Source of the DNA: JBOFSR01 sp051651645 | GTDB lineage: Bacteria; Spirochaetota; Spirochaetia; Treponematales; Treponemataceae | NCBI GenBank assembly: GCA_051651645.1 | Contig: JBOFSR010000093.1 | Coordinates: 1-42,845, forward strand | Length of the DNA: 42,845 nt | Direction of reading: 5' to 3' | Shown: positions 5,939-14,683 of the stretch, in pieces | Position numbering within the stretch: the first letter of the stretch is position 1 | Layout of the letters: each line of letters starts with the position of its first letter | Notes under the pieces: generated by a model | What the model was told of the DNA's origin: nothing | Database searches by the model: none | What the model saw: only the letters and a program-made list of their open reading frames with translations | Translations under genes and position numbers: made by a program

Positions 5939-7207
5939 TTAATATTCTAAGGTTTCTTTGTAGTATTGCATTTTTTTGTATTCGCTATCACCAAGGATAA
6001 TACTGTTGGGGCTGTTTACTTTTGCCGTTGAGCCGTCTTCAAATGAAACAATTAGGCTTTTAATCTTTACTTTGCTAACGTCAATGCCACTCCAAAGACT
6101 GTCAAACACAGCAAGTGACGTTACATATTTGTCTGTATAAACAGTGGCATTCGTATTAATAACTATCGACTGGCTTTTTAGCATCTTATTCTTTGCGTTA
6201 AAGGGGAGAACCTCGAGGCTCACACTTGAAATGACTTTTGAAGAAATGTTTCTATAGCCGATGGCCAAAGATGACAGTTTTTTTGCGTCATCACTTCGTT
6301 TTTCCAAGTGAGTAATAATAATGGGGCTGTTTCGTTTTTGAGCCCCTTTAGAAAGCAGGTAAATAAAATCCTCATAATCAGCTTGAAGATTCTTTTGTTC
6401 ATCACGCTTTTTGTCCTCTTCAGTTGCTTCTATAATCTCTGGCTCTTCAGTTTTTATGGGTCTAAACGGATCTATGATTCTGCGTGAAAATTCATCTTGT
6501 GCTTTTATTTTTTGAGCAGTAAAGTGCAGTGTTTCATGCGGGAGTGAAAAAGGCCCACCAATCTTATATCCTAAGGAAAACCGAGCGGTGTTTGCCTGCT
6601 GCCATTTGCCGTCATACAAGTGAGTGTTTTGTTCCAAAAAGGTATACAAGACGTTAAGATATATGCCGTGCCGAATGTAGTTTTTACCAAAATTAAAGTA
6701 TATATCAGTATCAATGCCAAAGGCGTTTTTCTTGTTTCTAAAGGTTACGGCGTTAAACTCTCTGCCGTTTTCGCCCATTGTATCTTCTGTCATACGCAGG
6801 TTGTAGTAGGTAAAAAAGTAGCCAGCACCAAGTCGGAAAGACAAGGATTGAAGGTTTGAAAAAATGTAGCGCATAGTAACAGAGGGAGCAAAACCAAACG
6901 AGAATGAGGGGGGAGCTTTTGAGATATTTAACTGGTGCAAGTAGAAAACGTCTCTCTTTTCAAAGGAGTTAGCAAGGTTTACCGAGAAATCTGTCTTGAA
7001 GGAAAAACCAAGCCATGAATCATACGAGCGGAAATAATCAGCTTGCACAGAAATAATCAAAGGAATATTGCTTTCGTAAAATTCGTTGCCCTCATATTTT
7101 AAGCTATGAGTGGTATAGCCAAAAGCAAAGCCACCAAACAAGTTTATCTCAGCAAAAGCGACAAATCCGCACAGTAATAATAGAAAGGAAAGATAGTTTT
7201 TTTTCAT
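5939..7207 (-). CDS. Exported two-domain envelope protein, N-terminal beta-barrel
   Basis: A 422-residue protein with a signal peptide (about 1-19, ending VAFA). Residues 20-230 alternate polar and aromatic/hydrophobic residues with many Tyr/Phe (GGFAFGYTTHSLKYE, SFRLGAGYFFTYYNLRM, GIYLNVLYTFLEQ, ARFSLGYKIG), as in an outer-membrane beta-barrel. A charged linker (EEPEIIEATEEDKKRDEQ, about 255-275) leads to a C-terminal domain of about 110 residues (SSLAIGYRNISSKVISSVSLEVLPFNA... IKSLIVSFEDGST) that reads like a small Ig-like beta-sandwich. No function is known to me. No clear Shine-Dalgarno: a possible promoter TTGCCA-17-TAACAT ends 8 nt before the ATG, so the leader could be very short. It has its own terminator. 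Confidence 0.65.
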   Translation of the reverse strand: MKKNYLSFLLLLCGFVAFAEINLFGGFAFGYTTHSLKYEGNEFYESNIPLIISVQADYFRSYDSWLGFSFKTDFSVNLANSFEKRDVFYLHQLNISKAPPSFSFGFAPSVTMRYIFSNLQSLSFRLGAGYFFTYYNLRMTEDTMGENGREFNAVTFRNKKNAFGIDTDIYFNFGKNYIRHGIYLNVLYTFLEQNTHLYDGKWQQANTARFSLGYKIGGPFSLPHETLHFTAQKIKAQDEFSRRIIDPFRPIKTEEPEIIEATEEDKKRDEQKNLQADYEDFIYLLSKGAQKRNSPIIITHLEKRSDDAKKLSSLAIGYRNISSKVISSVSLEVLPFNAKNKMLKSQSIVINTNATVYTDKYVTSLAVFDSLWSGIDVSKVKIKSLIVSFEDGSTAKVNSPNSIILGDSEYKKMQYYKETLEY

Positions 7208-7333
7208 GCACTAGTATGTTACCCTTTTTTTCATATTATGGCAAGAATAATTTATTGCTTGCAACCATAATTACGAGCAGTATGAAAGAGTACCACGGAA
7301 GTCGGATGCACGTCCTGTTATTAGTCTTTTAAG

Positions 7334-8290
7334 CTACATAACAAAATTGTATGCAATTGTATCGGCGGTAAGTTTAATTGATCCACAAAACTTCTGCGAG
7401 CCTTGCAAAAAAACTAAAAAATCGTTATTGCTCAGGTGCTTTTTATCAACAAAAAAAGTACGTTTCAATGGCATTCCAGAAAAAAACTGCTTCTCATATT
7501 CTGCTTGCAAGGTGATTGTATTAAAGTTGCAAATAGTTGCAACCTCCTTGGTAAAATCGTGTTGCCCTTCAATGATTGCCTTAGCCAACGATTCTTTATT
7601 CAGGACGGCACCACTTTGATTTTTTTGTAGTTGCAAGAGGTTGTCTATGCTAAAAGAAGGTAAATAATGCTGGCCAATCGCAGTATCTAAGGTAAAAGAA
7701 CCGACTGCAGTTCGGCGTAAAGCAACAAGGTGTCCGCAGGATTTACAAGAAGCGGCAATATCGCGAGCAAGACTTCGAATATACGTACCCTTTGAACAAT
7801 GCACAAAAATATGAGCATACTCGCCTGTAAAATCAATTACTTGAATGTCAAAAATGGTAACGGTGCGGCTGGGGATTTGCGGGATTAAACCGTTCCGTGC
7901 TAAATCGCTAGCCCTTTTTCCGTTCACGTGAATTGCCGAGTACGCAGGAGGAATCTGATCAATCTCGCCCAAAAACTGATTAACGGCTGCAAGAAAGTCT
8001 TCTTTGCGAGGAAGCTTAGTTTCTTTAAATACCGTTCCCGTGTAATCCAGTGTATCTGTTTCACTGCCAAAGCGAATAATTGCCTCATATTTTTTGTCAA
8101 AATTAGTTACATGGGAGACAAGCCGTGTCAGTTTATTGATCATTACAACGAGCAAGCCATCAGCAAAGTTATCAAGCGTCCCTGTGTGGCCAACTTTTTT
8201 TGTCTCAAGGGCATTTTTAATAACGTTGAGAGACGAAAAACTCGTTAGCCCTGAAGGTTTTGCATACAAAACAAAACTATTTTTTTTCAT
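7334..8290 (-). CDS. truB: tRNA pseudouridine(55) synthase
   Basis: TruB isomerises U55 to pseudouridine in the T-loop of most tRNAs. The 318-residue protein shows KPSGLTSFSSLNVIK at the N-terminus, the catalytic motif GHTGTLDNFADG with nucleophile Asp40, and YSAIHVNGKRASDLARNG and CSKGTYIRSLARDIA further on. The usual motif is GTLDPLATG; PLAT is replaced by NFAD here but the Asp is kept. Length is normal. The gene is monocistronic. Its ATG lies 6 nt after a TATGAT -10 box (TTTACA 16 nt upstream of that) with no Shine-Dalgarno, so a leaderless mRNA is predicted. Confidence 0.93.
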   Translation of the reverse strand: MKKNSFVLYAKPSGLTSFSSLNVIKNALETKKVGHTGTLDNFADGLLVVMINKLTRLVSHVTNFDKKYEAIIRFGSETDTLDYTGTVFKETKLPRKEDFLAAVNQFLGEIDQIPPAYSAIHVNGKRASDLARNGLIPQIPSRTVTIFDIQVIDFTGEYAHIFVHCSKGTYIRSLARDIAASCKSCGHLVALRRTAVGSFTLDTAIGQHYLPSFSIDNLLQLQKNQSGAVLNKESLAKAIIEGQHDFTKEVATICNFNTITLQAEYEKQFFSGMPLKRTFFVDKKHLSNNDFLVFLQGSQKFCGSIKLTADTIAYNFVM

Positions 8291-8296
8291 CTTATA

Positions 8297-8324
8297 ATCA
8301 TAGCAAGAAATGGCAATTTGTAAA
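8297..8324 (-). promoter_or_regulatory. Promoter of truB (leaderless geometry)
   Basis: On the minus strand TTTACA (8319-8324) is separated by 16 nt from TATGAT (8297-8302). Six nt then lead to the truB ATG, placing the expected transcription start at the start codon. Confidence 0.6.
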
Positions 8325-8366
8325 AGAGAAAAAGGAGTAAAACTGATTGTAGCAAAGTTGAGGGAG

Positions 8367-8395
8367 TTGATTTTTTTTAGTAATGCTGGTAGTCT
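8367..8395 (+). promoter_or_regulatory. Promoter of the YidC-like fusion gene
   Basis: TTGATT (8367-8372), 17 nt, TAGTCT (8390-8395), then 6 nt to the ATG at 8402. The -10 is weak (3 of 6), but spacing and position match the other leaderless promoters in this window, and the same arrangement recurs in the downstream duplicate (11332-11360). Confidence 0.45.
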
Positions 8396-8464
8396 TAGGC
8401 TATGAATCCGTTATACGCAATGTTTATTTATCCGTTGGAATTAGTTTATCATTTTATTTACAGC
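8367..8464 (+). repeat. 98-bp direct repeat, left copy
   Basis: This segment, from the -35 box to codon 21 of the YidC-like fusion gene, is repeated at 11332-11429 with four mismatches. Similarity starts at TTGATT and stops after CAGC. Within the coding part one difference is synonymous and one is Ile to Val. Confidence 0.92.
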
Positions 8465-11311
8465 CTATGCTACACAATTACAGGCAATTATGGCGTTGGT
8501 CTGATTGTACTTTCGTGCCTTGCAGCAATTGGCTATCTTCCCCTTGGACGCCTTGCCGTAAAAGCTCAGCACAAAGAAAAACAACTCTCTGCCTTGCTCA
8601 AACCAAAGCTTGACAAAATCAAAGTCGAAGAAACTGACGGCTCAAAACGGCAATTACGAACGAGTAATCTATACAAAAAATATCGCTACCATCCGTTTTT
8701 AGCTATTCGCAGTGCCTTTGGCGTGATTTTACAGCTCCCTTTCTTGCTTGGTGCCTACTATATGATTAGCAATTTTACTGCCCTTGAAGGACAAAGCTTT
8801 CTATTTATCAGCGATTTAAGCAAGCCTGATGGATTACTAGGAGGTGTAAACTTTTTGCCCTTTTTAATGACGGCAATAAATATTTGCACCACGCTCATTA
8901 CCCCAAAACTGAGCATAAAAGACCGCACCCAAGCCTTTATCATCGCAGGCGGATTTTTATGGCTTTTATATTCTGCCCCCAGTGCATTACTATTTTTTTG
9001 GACAACAAATAATCTCATCTTTTTTGTACAGAATTTAATTGTTAGAGTAAAAGCTAAAAACAACGAGTCTACAACACCTCCATTTAAATTAACACTCTCA
9101 CGATGGAATCAAGCAATTTTAGCGACTACGGCTATTTACGGGTTGTATACAACACTTATTTATATAAAAATATATATGGAAGGCAAAGTAATAAAACCAT
9201 TTATACTTAACCTTACTAGCGAGTTTATTTTAGCATATATATCTATTTGCATAACTCTTTGGGCAGTTTGGAAAATTATCATACAAACAAAAGAACATAA
9301 TAAGATTTTTTTTGCAAGCATTAAAATTGCTTCTGTATTAATGCTGTGGACTCCAAGCTTATACTTTTTTAGATATCTTGTAAAAAATGATAAATTGTTG
9401 TTTATGGGTGCAATAAATTATGGACTTTATACACTTATTTTTCTGACAAACTTTTTTATCATTCTTATTTCAATTGATACAAAAAAAATAACAGCCTTTT
9501 TTGATACTATTTTTCCAAAAAAAACACATAAACCGTTTTTTACGAGCCTTGCAATACTTTTTATTCTATTCTTTTTTTATCATGTTGCGATGTTTTATAA
9601 ATCTGATGCAAGCTACTTTACCGAAAGCCTTTTTACCGCATATAGTAAAATATTCCCCATAGCACTCGTGTGTTTTGGATGCATCACTTTAATTTATTAT
9701 TTTCTCAATCAGTACTGGAAATATATTATAACTAGCACAGTCATTTTTAGCCTTTTTTTAAGCTTGCTAAATCTCTTTATCTTTAAGGGAAATTACGGTG
9801 CATTAGATTTAAACCTTTTATCAAATCCTGTATTTTTTACACTTAATCAGTTTGCAATGGATATGCTTGCTTTTTTTATGGCAAGCACAACTCTTGTACT
9901 GCTTTACAAATATAAGATGATAGAAAAATATAACAATGCAGCTCTTTTATTTCTTGTAACAACTATTGTTATAACAGCTTTTGCAAGCATACCTCAAAAA
10001 AAAACCACTCAAACAACAGAAATCGCTACAGATGAACAAACAGACAACTTGCTTGAACAGTATTATGGTCTCAGTAAAACAGAACCCAATGTAATCATTT
10101 TTATTTTTGACATGTTTACTGGCGGACACATGGAAGAACTGCTAGAGAGAAACCCTAACTTTTGGAATGACTTAGATGGTTTTACCTGGTATCCTGATAC
10201 ACTTAGTTTTGGACGAGGAACTGTTCTTTCTCTAGCAGGTATTTATGGAGGCTATAAATATGATCCCTCAAAAATTAATGAAAGAAAAAAACTTTTGCTC
10301 AATGAAATAAATATAGCATTTACTGAGCTACCTCAGAAATTTACAAGCATAAAAAGTCGAGTTTCTCTCAATAAACCTGTTTATTTTAATAATGACGATG
10401 ATTTTTTCTACAAAAAAATAAATAATCCTGAAAATATTTTATTTTTTAACCCAGATACATCAAGATCTGATTTTTATAAAAATTACAAAATTAAGGATAG
10501 CCTTAAAAGTGATCTTATTCCCTATTTTCTTGTAACATCTATATTTAAATTACTCCCACACTTTTTTCGGTATTATCTCTATGATAATGGTAGATGGCAA
10601 AGGCTTATTGAAAATGCAAATATTAAAGAAAACACTTTAAATAATATTACCAATATAAAAATGTTTACTGAATTTGCTAGCATAAATAGCAACCAACCAA
10701 CCCTTAAAATACATTATAATGACCTATCACATAGTCCTTGGTATTTAAAAGAAGGAATTCTTGAAATTATTGATGATCCAAATTATGACAACTTCTTTGT
10801 AAAAAAAGAAAATATCAACGGAATTAGACCAGCACACCATTACACAGAAGAACATATTATAGTTATGATAACAGAATATATTCAAAAGCTCAAAGAGCTC
10901 GGCGTATATAACAACACCCGTATTATTATGACTTCTGATCATGATCAAGCAGACAGTATAATGCTTCAACGATCACTTGGAGGTATAGTTAATGAAAAAA
11001 TAAATTGGTGGGGGCATGGAGGGCAAGTATTTCCCGGAATGCCACACGGACTTTTATTATTCAAGGATTTTAATATGAAAGGAAAGCTAGAAATTTCTGA
11101 TGAACTAATGACACCCGCAGATACCTATTATCTTGCACAAAAAGATATTTTTTTTGACGTTAAAGATACTGATAAATCAACCCGCTACCATTATGATGGT
11201 TCTTTTCATAGACCAGAACACCTTGAAAATAAATTTCTCTACAAAAAATATGCTATTGAAGGAACTATGTTCAAAAAAGAAAATTGGAAATTTGTTGACG
11301 AAGTAAAGTAA
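8402..11311 (+). CDS. YidC/Oxa1-like domain fused to an alkaline-phosphatase-superfamily domain
   Basis: A 969-residue membrane protein in three parts. Residues 1-225 resemble the YidC/Oxa1 core: YPLELVYHFIYSLCY, then GLIVLSCLAAIGYLPLG, a charged hairpin (KAQHKEKQLSALLKPKL), RSAFGVILQLPFLLGAYYMIS and FFWTTNNLIFFVQNL. Residues 235-540 hold many further membrane segments of unknown family. Residues 565-950 form a sulfatase/phosphoglycerol-transferase-like domain: VIIFIFDMFTGG (metal Asp570), GRGTVLSLAGIYGG (probable nucleophile Thr607), TSDHD (Asp846, His847), HGG (His872) and MPHG (His882). The YidC arginine in the first core helix is replaced by Ala. I infer an envelope glycan- or lipid-modifying enzyme rather than an insertase. 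Leaderless start predicted. The middle and end are clearly AT-richer than the first 700 bp. Confidence 0.75.
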   Translation: MNPLYAMFIYPLELVYHFIYSLCYTITGNYGVGLIVLSCLAAIGYLPLGRLAVKAQHKEKQLSALLKPKLDKIKVEETDGSKRQLRTSNLYKKYRYHPFLAIRSAFGVILQLPFLLGAYYMISNFTALEGQSFLFISDLSKPDGLLGGVNFLPFLMTAINICTTLITPKLSIKDRTQAFIIAGGFLWLLYSAPSALLFFWTTNNLIFFVQNLIVRVKAKNNESTTPPFKLTLSRWNQAILATTAIYGLYTTLIYIKIYMEGKVIKPFILNLTSEFILAYISICITLWAVWKIIIQTKEHNKIFFASIKIASVLMLWTPSLYFFRYLVKNDKLLFMGAINYGLYTLIFLTNFFIILISIDTKKITAFFDTIFPKKTHKPFFTSLAILFILFFFYHVAMFYKSDASYFTESLFTAYSKIFPIALVCFGCITLIYYFLNQYWKYIITSTVIFSLFLSLLNLFIFKGNYGALDLNLLSNPVFFTLNQFAMDMLAFFMASTTLVLLYKYKMIEKYNNAALLFLVTTIVITAFASIPQKKTTQTTEIATDEQTDNLLEQYYGLSKTEPNVIIFIFDMFTGGHMEELLERNPNFWNDLDGFTWYPDTLSFGRGTVLSLAGIYGGYKYDPSKINERKKLLLNEINIAFTELPQKFTSIKSRVSLNKPVYFNNDDDFFYKKINNPENILFFNPDTSRSDFYKNYKIKDSLKSDLIPYFLVTSIFKLLPHFFRYYLYDNGRWQRLIENANIKENTLNNITNIKMFTEFASINSNQPTLKIHYNDLSHSPWYLKEGILEIIDDPNYDNFFVKKENINGIRPAHHYTEEHIIVMITEYIQKLKELGVYNNTRIIMTSDHDQADSIMLQRSLGGIVNEKINWWGHGGQVFPGMPHGLLLFKDFNMKGKLEISDELMTPADTYYLAQKDIFFDVKDTDKSTRYHYDGSFHRPEHLENKFLYKKYAIEGTMFKKENWKFVDEVK

Positions 11312-11331
11312 GCTCACTACATGGCAACTCA

Positions 11332-11429
11332 TTGATTTTTTTTAGTAATGCTGATAGGCTTAGGCTATGAATCCGTTATACGCAATGTTTATTTATCCGT
11401 TGGAGTTAGTTTATCATTTTGTTTACAGC
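11332..11429 (+). repeat. 98-bp direct repeat, right copy
   Basis: Copy of 8367-8464 with four mismatches, starting 21 bp after the stop codon of the YidC-like fusion gene. It carries the -35 box TTGATT, an altered -10 (TAGGCT) and the first 21 codons. The two copies are 2965 bp apart, so recombination between them would delete the whole gene. Confidence 0.92.
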
Positions 11430-11438
11430 ACTCTATAA
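11367..11438 (+). pseudogene. Truncated 5' remnant of a second YidC-like fusion gene
   Basis: The ATG and the next 20 codons match the start of the 8402 gene with a single amino-acid change (Ile to Val). The frame then runs into unrelated sequence and stops at a TAA after codon 23. Promoter and start-codon spacing are kept, so a 23-residue hydrophobic peptide could still be made. The simplest explanation is a former tandem paralogue whose body was deleted, or a partial duplication. Confidence 0.75.
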
Positions 11439-11484
11439 CTAATTTTAAAGTTCTTGACATACAAGAGTTTATGTCGTGATTTTA

Positions 11485-11556
11485 TAGTCCCTACGGGAAT
11501 CGAACCCGTCTTTGCGCCGTGAGAGGGCACCGTCCTAGCCGATAGACGAAGGGACC
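11485..11556 (-). tRNA. tRNA-Glu (CUC)
   Basis: The minus-strand sequence folds as a 72-nt cloverleaf: acceptor GGTCCCT/AGGGACT (first pair G-U), anticodon stem GTGCC/GGCGC, loop CTCTCAC with anticodon CTC, T-stem ACGGG/CCCGT around TTCGATT. CCA is not encoded. A near-consensus promoter lies upstream. Confidence 0.92.
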
Positions 11557-11584
11557 AAGTATCTTCTGCAAAAAACTGTTCCTT

Positions 11585-11613
11585 ATTATATTTTATTTGT
11601 ATTTTCGTGTCAA
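11585..11613 (-). promoter_or_regulatory. Consensus sigma70 promoter of tRNA-Glu
   Basis: On the minus strand TTGACA (11608-11613), a 17-nt spacer and TATAAT (11585-11590) are a perfect consensus promoter. The -10 ends 28 nt before the mature tRNA. Confidence 0.85.
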
Positions 11614-11902
11614 CGCCTCTATTCCTATTAAATCTCCATATAAATGCTAAAATATAATATCACAGAAAAGAAATCTGATTTAATCTATAAACATATCCCT
11701 CGTAGATTCTTGACTAGTTCAAGCATTGCTTTTCTTTACTAATTCTACTCTTTCTCATACCACATTTTATTTATTTTTCATTAAGTGGTACAGCCCCTAA
11801 ATTAATACCATGTCTACTCAAATAATAAAAATATGAAACACTCTCCTATTTTCCTCCTTGAAGACAGTCAATATCTATATAAAGTCATTCTTCATTTTTT
11901 TG
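11614..11902. other. AT-rich intergenic stretch
   Basis: I see no complete gene in these about 290 bp. A minus-strand frame around 11780-11840 is open for about 20 codons but has no start or continuation. TACCAC and GTGGTA near 11757-11790 form a weak inverted repeat. Confidence 0.5.
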
Positions 11903-11931
11903 TTGACATTTGAGATGACAAGTAGTATGTT
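11903..11931 (+). promoter_or_regulatory. Promoter of the 11979 lipoprotein gene
   Basis: TTGACA (11903-11908), a 17-nt spacer and TATGTT (11926-11931). Transcription would start near 11938, just before a GTG at 11940, which favours the ATG at 11979 with its Shine-Dalgarno site as the real start. Confidence 0.7.
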
Positions 11932-11978
11932 CAATCCAAGTGAAATTATCACAAAATAAAGTTTTGCAAGGGGTTTTT

Positions 11979-12413
11979 ATGAAAAAAAGTCTAAAAATGG
12001 GGCTTTTAGCCTTACTTCTTTTAGCTTTCGTATCTTTTTTTATTACTTGTAGCAATATTACACAAGGAAGTGTTCCTGTGCCGCTGAGTGTAGTTGGAAC
12101 GTGGAAGGGAGAAAATGATACGGGGAATTTTCGATTTTTCTTTGGAGAAAATGATTTTGAGTATGGTGGAATTAACCAAAAAGACGGAAAATTTGAACCA
12201 TATTTCAAAGGCTCATATACAATAAGTAATGTAAACGTTTTGCTGACCATAAAAGAATACCTTTTCAATTATGAGGAATGGCGCTCTTTCAAAAGTAGTC
12301 CCCAGCAAACAATCACCGTGGTAAAAAATGCAATAGTTATCTCCGAAGGCATCACTATTGAAGAAGATGGCGATATGAATTTTATTTATAGAGCATCATA
12401 TACAAAAGAATAA
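11979..12413 (+). CDS. Small lipoprotein with a lipocalin-like beta-barrel pattern
   Basis: A 144-residue protein. The ATG at 11979 has AAGGGG about 7 nt upstream; an in-frame GTG at 11940 falls at the predicted transcription start and has no ribosome site. Residues 1-24 form a lipoprotein signal (KKSLKMGLLALLLLAFVSFFITC) with the lipid-bearing Cys at about 24. The mature part begins VGTWKGENDTGNFRFFFGENDFEYGG and continues in short beta-strand-like stretches, as in small lipocalin-like domains that start with a GTW motif. Ligand unknown. It is followed by a leaderless protease gene with its own promoter. Confidence 0.68.
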   Translation: MKKSLKMGLLALLLLAFVSFFITCSNITQGSVPVPLSVVGTWKGENDTGNFRFFFGENDFEYGGINQKDGKFEPYFKGSYTISNVNVLLTIKEYLFNYEEWRSFKSSPQQTITVVKNAIVISEGITIEEDGDMNFIYRASYTKE

Positions 12414-12510
12414 ATTTCTAAATCCGCAACTGGTGACCTAAAAATTCACAGGCATCAGTTGCACTCTTAGCCAGCGTGTCTTTGCAATCTGAATCGTCAA
12501 TCATCGTTTC

Positions 12511-12539
12511 TTGACAAAAGACTTTAAGGCTTGTACAAT
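12511..12539 (+). promoter_or_regulatory. Promoter of the 12545 protease gene (leaderless geometry)
   Basis: TTGACA (12511-12516), 17 nt, TACAAT (12534-12539). The ATG follows after only 5 nt, so transcription should begin at or within 1-2 nt of the start codon. Confidence 0.75.
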
Positions 12540-12544
12540 GCCGT

Positions 12545-14542
12545 ATGACAAAAAAAACTATCTTTTTTATAGGACTTTTTTCAAGCCTCTATTTTTCAAG
12601 CTTTTCACAAACACTCTTACAGCCTGATATTTACCAAAAAGTTGTTCAAAATGTTTTTGAGGTTGTAGTCCTAAAAGAAGAGACTGATAATCTAACTTAC
12701 GAAAAACCTTTACCCTTACAATTTATTCCCTTTTCAATCCGCAATGATAAATATCTTTCTATTGGAACGGCCTTTTTACTCAAAGATGGACAATTCTACT
12801 CAGCAGCTCATGTTTTTAATATTCACACGGAATCCCTCTACAAAGACTATTTTTTACGAGACACAAATGGAACAGTCTACAAAATTGATTTATTCACACA
12901 ATTTTCTGTAGCACGGGATTTTGTTGTATTCACCGCCGAGGGATTTACCTTTACGCAAGGGCAGGGGTTGGTTTTGCAAGAACGATTTGAAATCAATACC
13001 GAGGTGTTTAGTGCAGGAAATGCACTGGGGGAAGGAATTGTCATTCGTAATGGAATTTTGACAAGTCAAACATTTGAAAGCGAAAATGGCGAGTGGAAGT
13101 GGCTTCGTTTTTCGGCAGCAGCAAGCCCTGGAAACTCAGGCGGCCCTTTAATTAATAAGCGAGGAGAAGTGCTTGGCATAATCACGATGAAAAGCCAAAA
13201 CGAGAACCTAAACTACGCACTGCCAATCAACGAGATGCAAACTGCACCTAAAAACACAGGCACCATTCATCAGCTTGTAGCGTACTCAATTCCAAATATT
13301 CAACGCGAAAATGAAAACGGCTCTTTTGATTATGAAATAACCTTGCCTTTGAATTATAAAAAAGTTCAACAGATTTGTGCAAAGGCGTATAAGAATTTTA
13401 CAAAAAATTTGATTGCAAATATGAGTAAAAAATATGGGCTAACTTCTCCGCAAGGATTTACAAAGGCAAACGGTTCTACAGAAATTATGTTCGATTATTA
13501 CGTGCCACGGTTTCCCTGCGTAATTGTATTAAGCGAAAACAAAAAGTGGAGCTTATATTCACCCAAAGAAGTGCAAGAACATAAATTACCTGAGAATGGG
13601 ATGGTGCAATACGGTGACATGATTGGGCTTTCATTTGGCTTAATCACAAAGCCTGATAGCATTCCGTATGCTGATTTTATTACATCGCCCAAACAATATA
13701 TGGATTATTTTTTGAGTGCTTCACGCATGTATCGAACAATTGGAAGCGAGTCAATTACCATAACTTCTTACGGCGAGCCAAGCATAACAGCGACGCACAC
13801 AGATGCTTTTGAAAGACAATGGTTTGTAAATTATTGGCAGCTTGATTTTACCGATGCAATGACGATTACCTACGCTCTGCCCATGCCACAAGGACTTTTT
13901 ATTATAACCAAAACAGCACAAACCTCTGATATATTAAATGGACATAATCATGACATAGCCTTTCTAACTGACTTTGTATACGGTGGTTATATTACAACAA
14001 TTAAACACTGGAATGATTTTTTTTCACTTGACAAATCTGTATATCCCTTATATGAGCCTTTTGCAAGCATGAAATATAAAGCAAATGATACACAAATTTA
14101 TTTTGAAACAAAGGATTTTTCTCAAACAGTGCCACAGCAACTTATAAAAACCGACAAGGATACAACACTTGCATTTGGTTTGGCATATTTTTTTGAAAAA
14201 AAACACCTCAAAAACGAGGTTCGCTATTTTACTCTTTTTACAAAGCCTGCACGAGATGATTACAAGTCCATTTCCTTACACAAAACAATCAAACCCATCA
14301 CGGATGAGAATAAAAAACTTAATGAATCGTGGGATGAACAGGTGAACAAAAAATATCCGTATGAAGGAAAGCCCTTTATGCAGAATAATTATACCTACTT
14401 CCGTGAAATTCTAACCGATACAACCAAAGATACAAAAAGTCTCTACGGAATAGTTGCTATTTTATACGGCAAGGAAAAAGAAGATGCCGTTATTGATTTT
14501 GCCGCTCAAGCAAAGCAATACTTAAAAATTATTAAAAAGTAA
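12545..14542 (+). CDS. Exported trypsin-like serine protease with a large C-terminal region
   Basis: A 665-residue protein with a signal peptide (about 1-21, ending SSFSQ). Residues 40-230 form an S1-type protease domain: YSAAHVF with His89, ARDFVVF with Asp125 and ASPGNSGGPL with Ser198; GEVLGIITMKSQNENLNYALPI follows as in HtrA proteases. There is no PDZ domain. Residues 235-665 are of no family I recognise; they look globular and rich in beta structure. It probably works in the periplasm or on the surface. The first Met is the only sensible start because the signal peptide begins there, yet it lies 5 nt after a -10 box, so the mRNA is predicted leaderless. Confidence 0.78.
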   Translation: MTKKTIFFIGLFSSLYFSSFSQTLLQPDIYQKVVQNVFEVVVLKEETDNLTYEKPLPLQFIPFSIRNDKYLSIGTAFLLKDGQFYSAAHVFNIHTESLYKDYFLRDTNGTVYKIDLFTQFSVARDFVVFTAEGFTFTQGQGLVLQERFEINTEVFSAGNALGEGIVIRNGILTSQTFESENGEWKWLRFSAAASPGNSGGPLINKRGEVLGIITMKSQNENLNYALPINEMQTAPKNTGTIHQLVAYSIPNIQRENENGSFDYEITLPLNYKKVQQICAKAYKNFTKNLIANMSKKYGLTSPQGFTKANGSTEIMFDYYVPRFPCVIVLSENKKWSLYSPKEVQEHKLPENGMVQYGDMIGLSFGLITKPDSIPYADFITSPKQYMDYFLSASRMYRTIGSESITITSYGEPSITATHTDAFERQWFVNYWQLDFTDAMTITYALPMPQGLFIITKTAQTSDILNGHNHDIAFLTDFVYGGYITTIKHWNDFFSLDKSVYPLYEPFASMKYKANDTQIYFETKDFSQTVPQQLIKTDKDTTLAFGLAYFFEKKHLKNEVRYFTLFTKPARDDYKSISLHKTIKPITDENKKLNESWDEQVNKKYPYEGKPFMQNNYTYFREILTDTTKDTKSLYGIVAILYGKEKEDAVIDFAAQAKQYLKIIKK

Positions 14543-14622
14543 GACCGCACAAAATTCTCCACTTATAGAAAGTCTTTTACTAGACAAAAAGCATAAAAGC
14601 GTCAAAATAACTGAATATTGAC

Positions 14623-14651
14623 TTGTTTATATTACGGTAAATCGCTATAAT
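14623..14651 (+). promoter_or_regulatory. Promoter of the 14684 barrel gene
   Basis: TTGTTT, 17-nt spacer, TATAAT (14646-14651). A better -35 (TTGACT, 14618-14623) lies too far upstream for normal spacing. The leader is about 26 nt and has a normal Shine-Dalgarno. Confidence 0.55.
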
Positions 14652-14683
14652 TATTTTTTAAAATCAAAATATGGAGTATTTTT

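Noticed and set aside
11454..11482. TTGACA near 11454 as a plus-strand promoter
   Set aside because: No acceptable -10 at 16-18 nt and it would only read antisense into tRNA-Glu.
11780..11840. Minus-strand open stretch of about 20 codons that looked protein-like (RHGINLGAVPLNEK)
   Set aside because: Stops flank it closely and no extension or start was found; too short to call a gene remnant.
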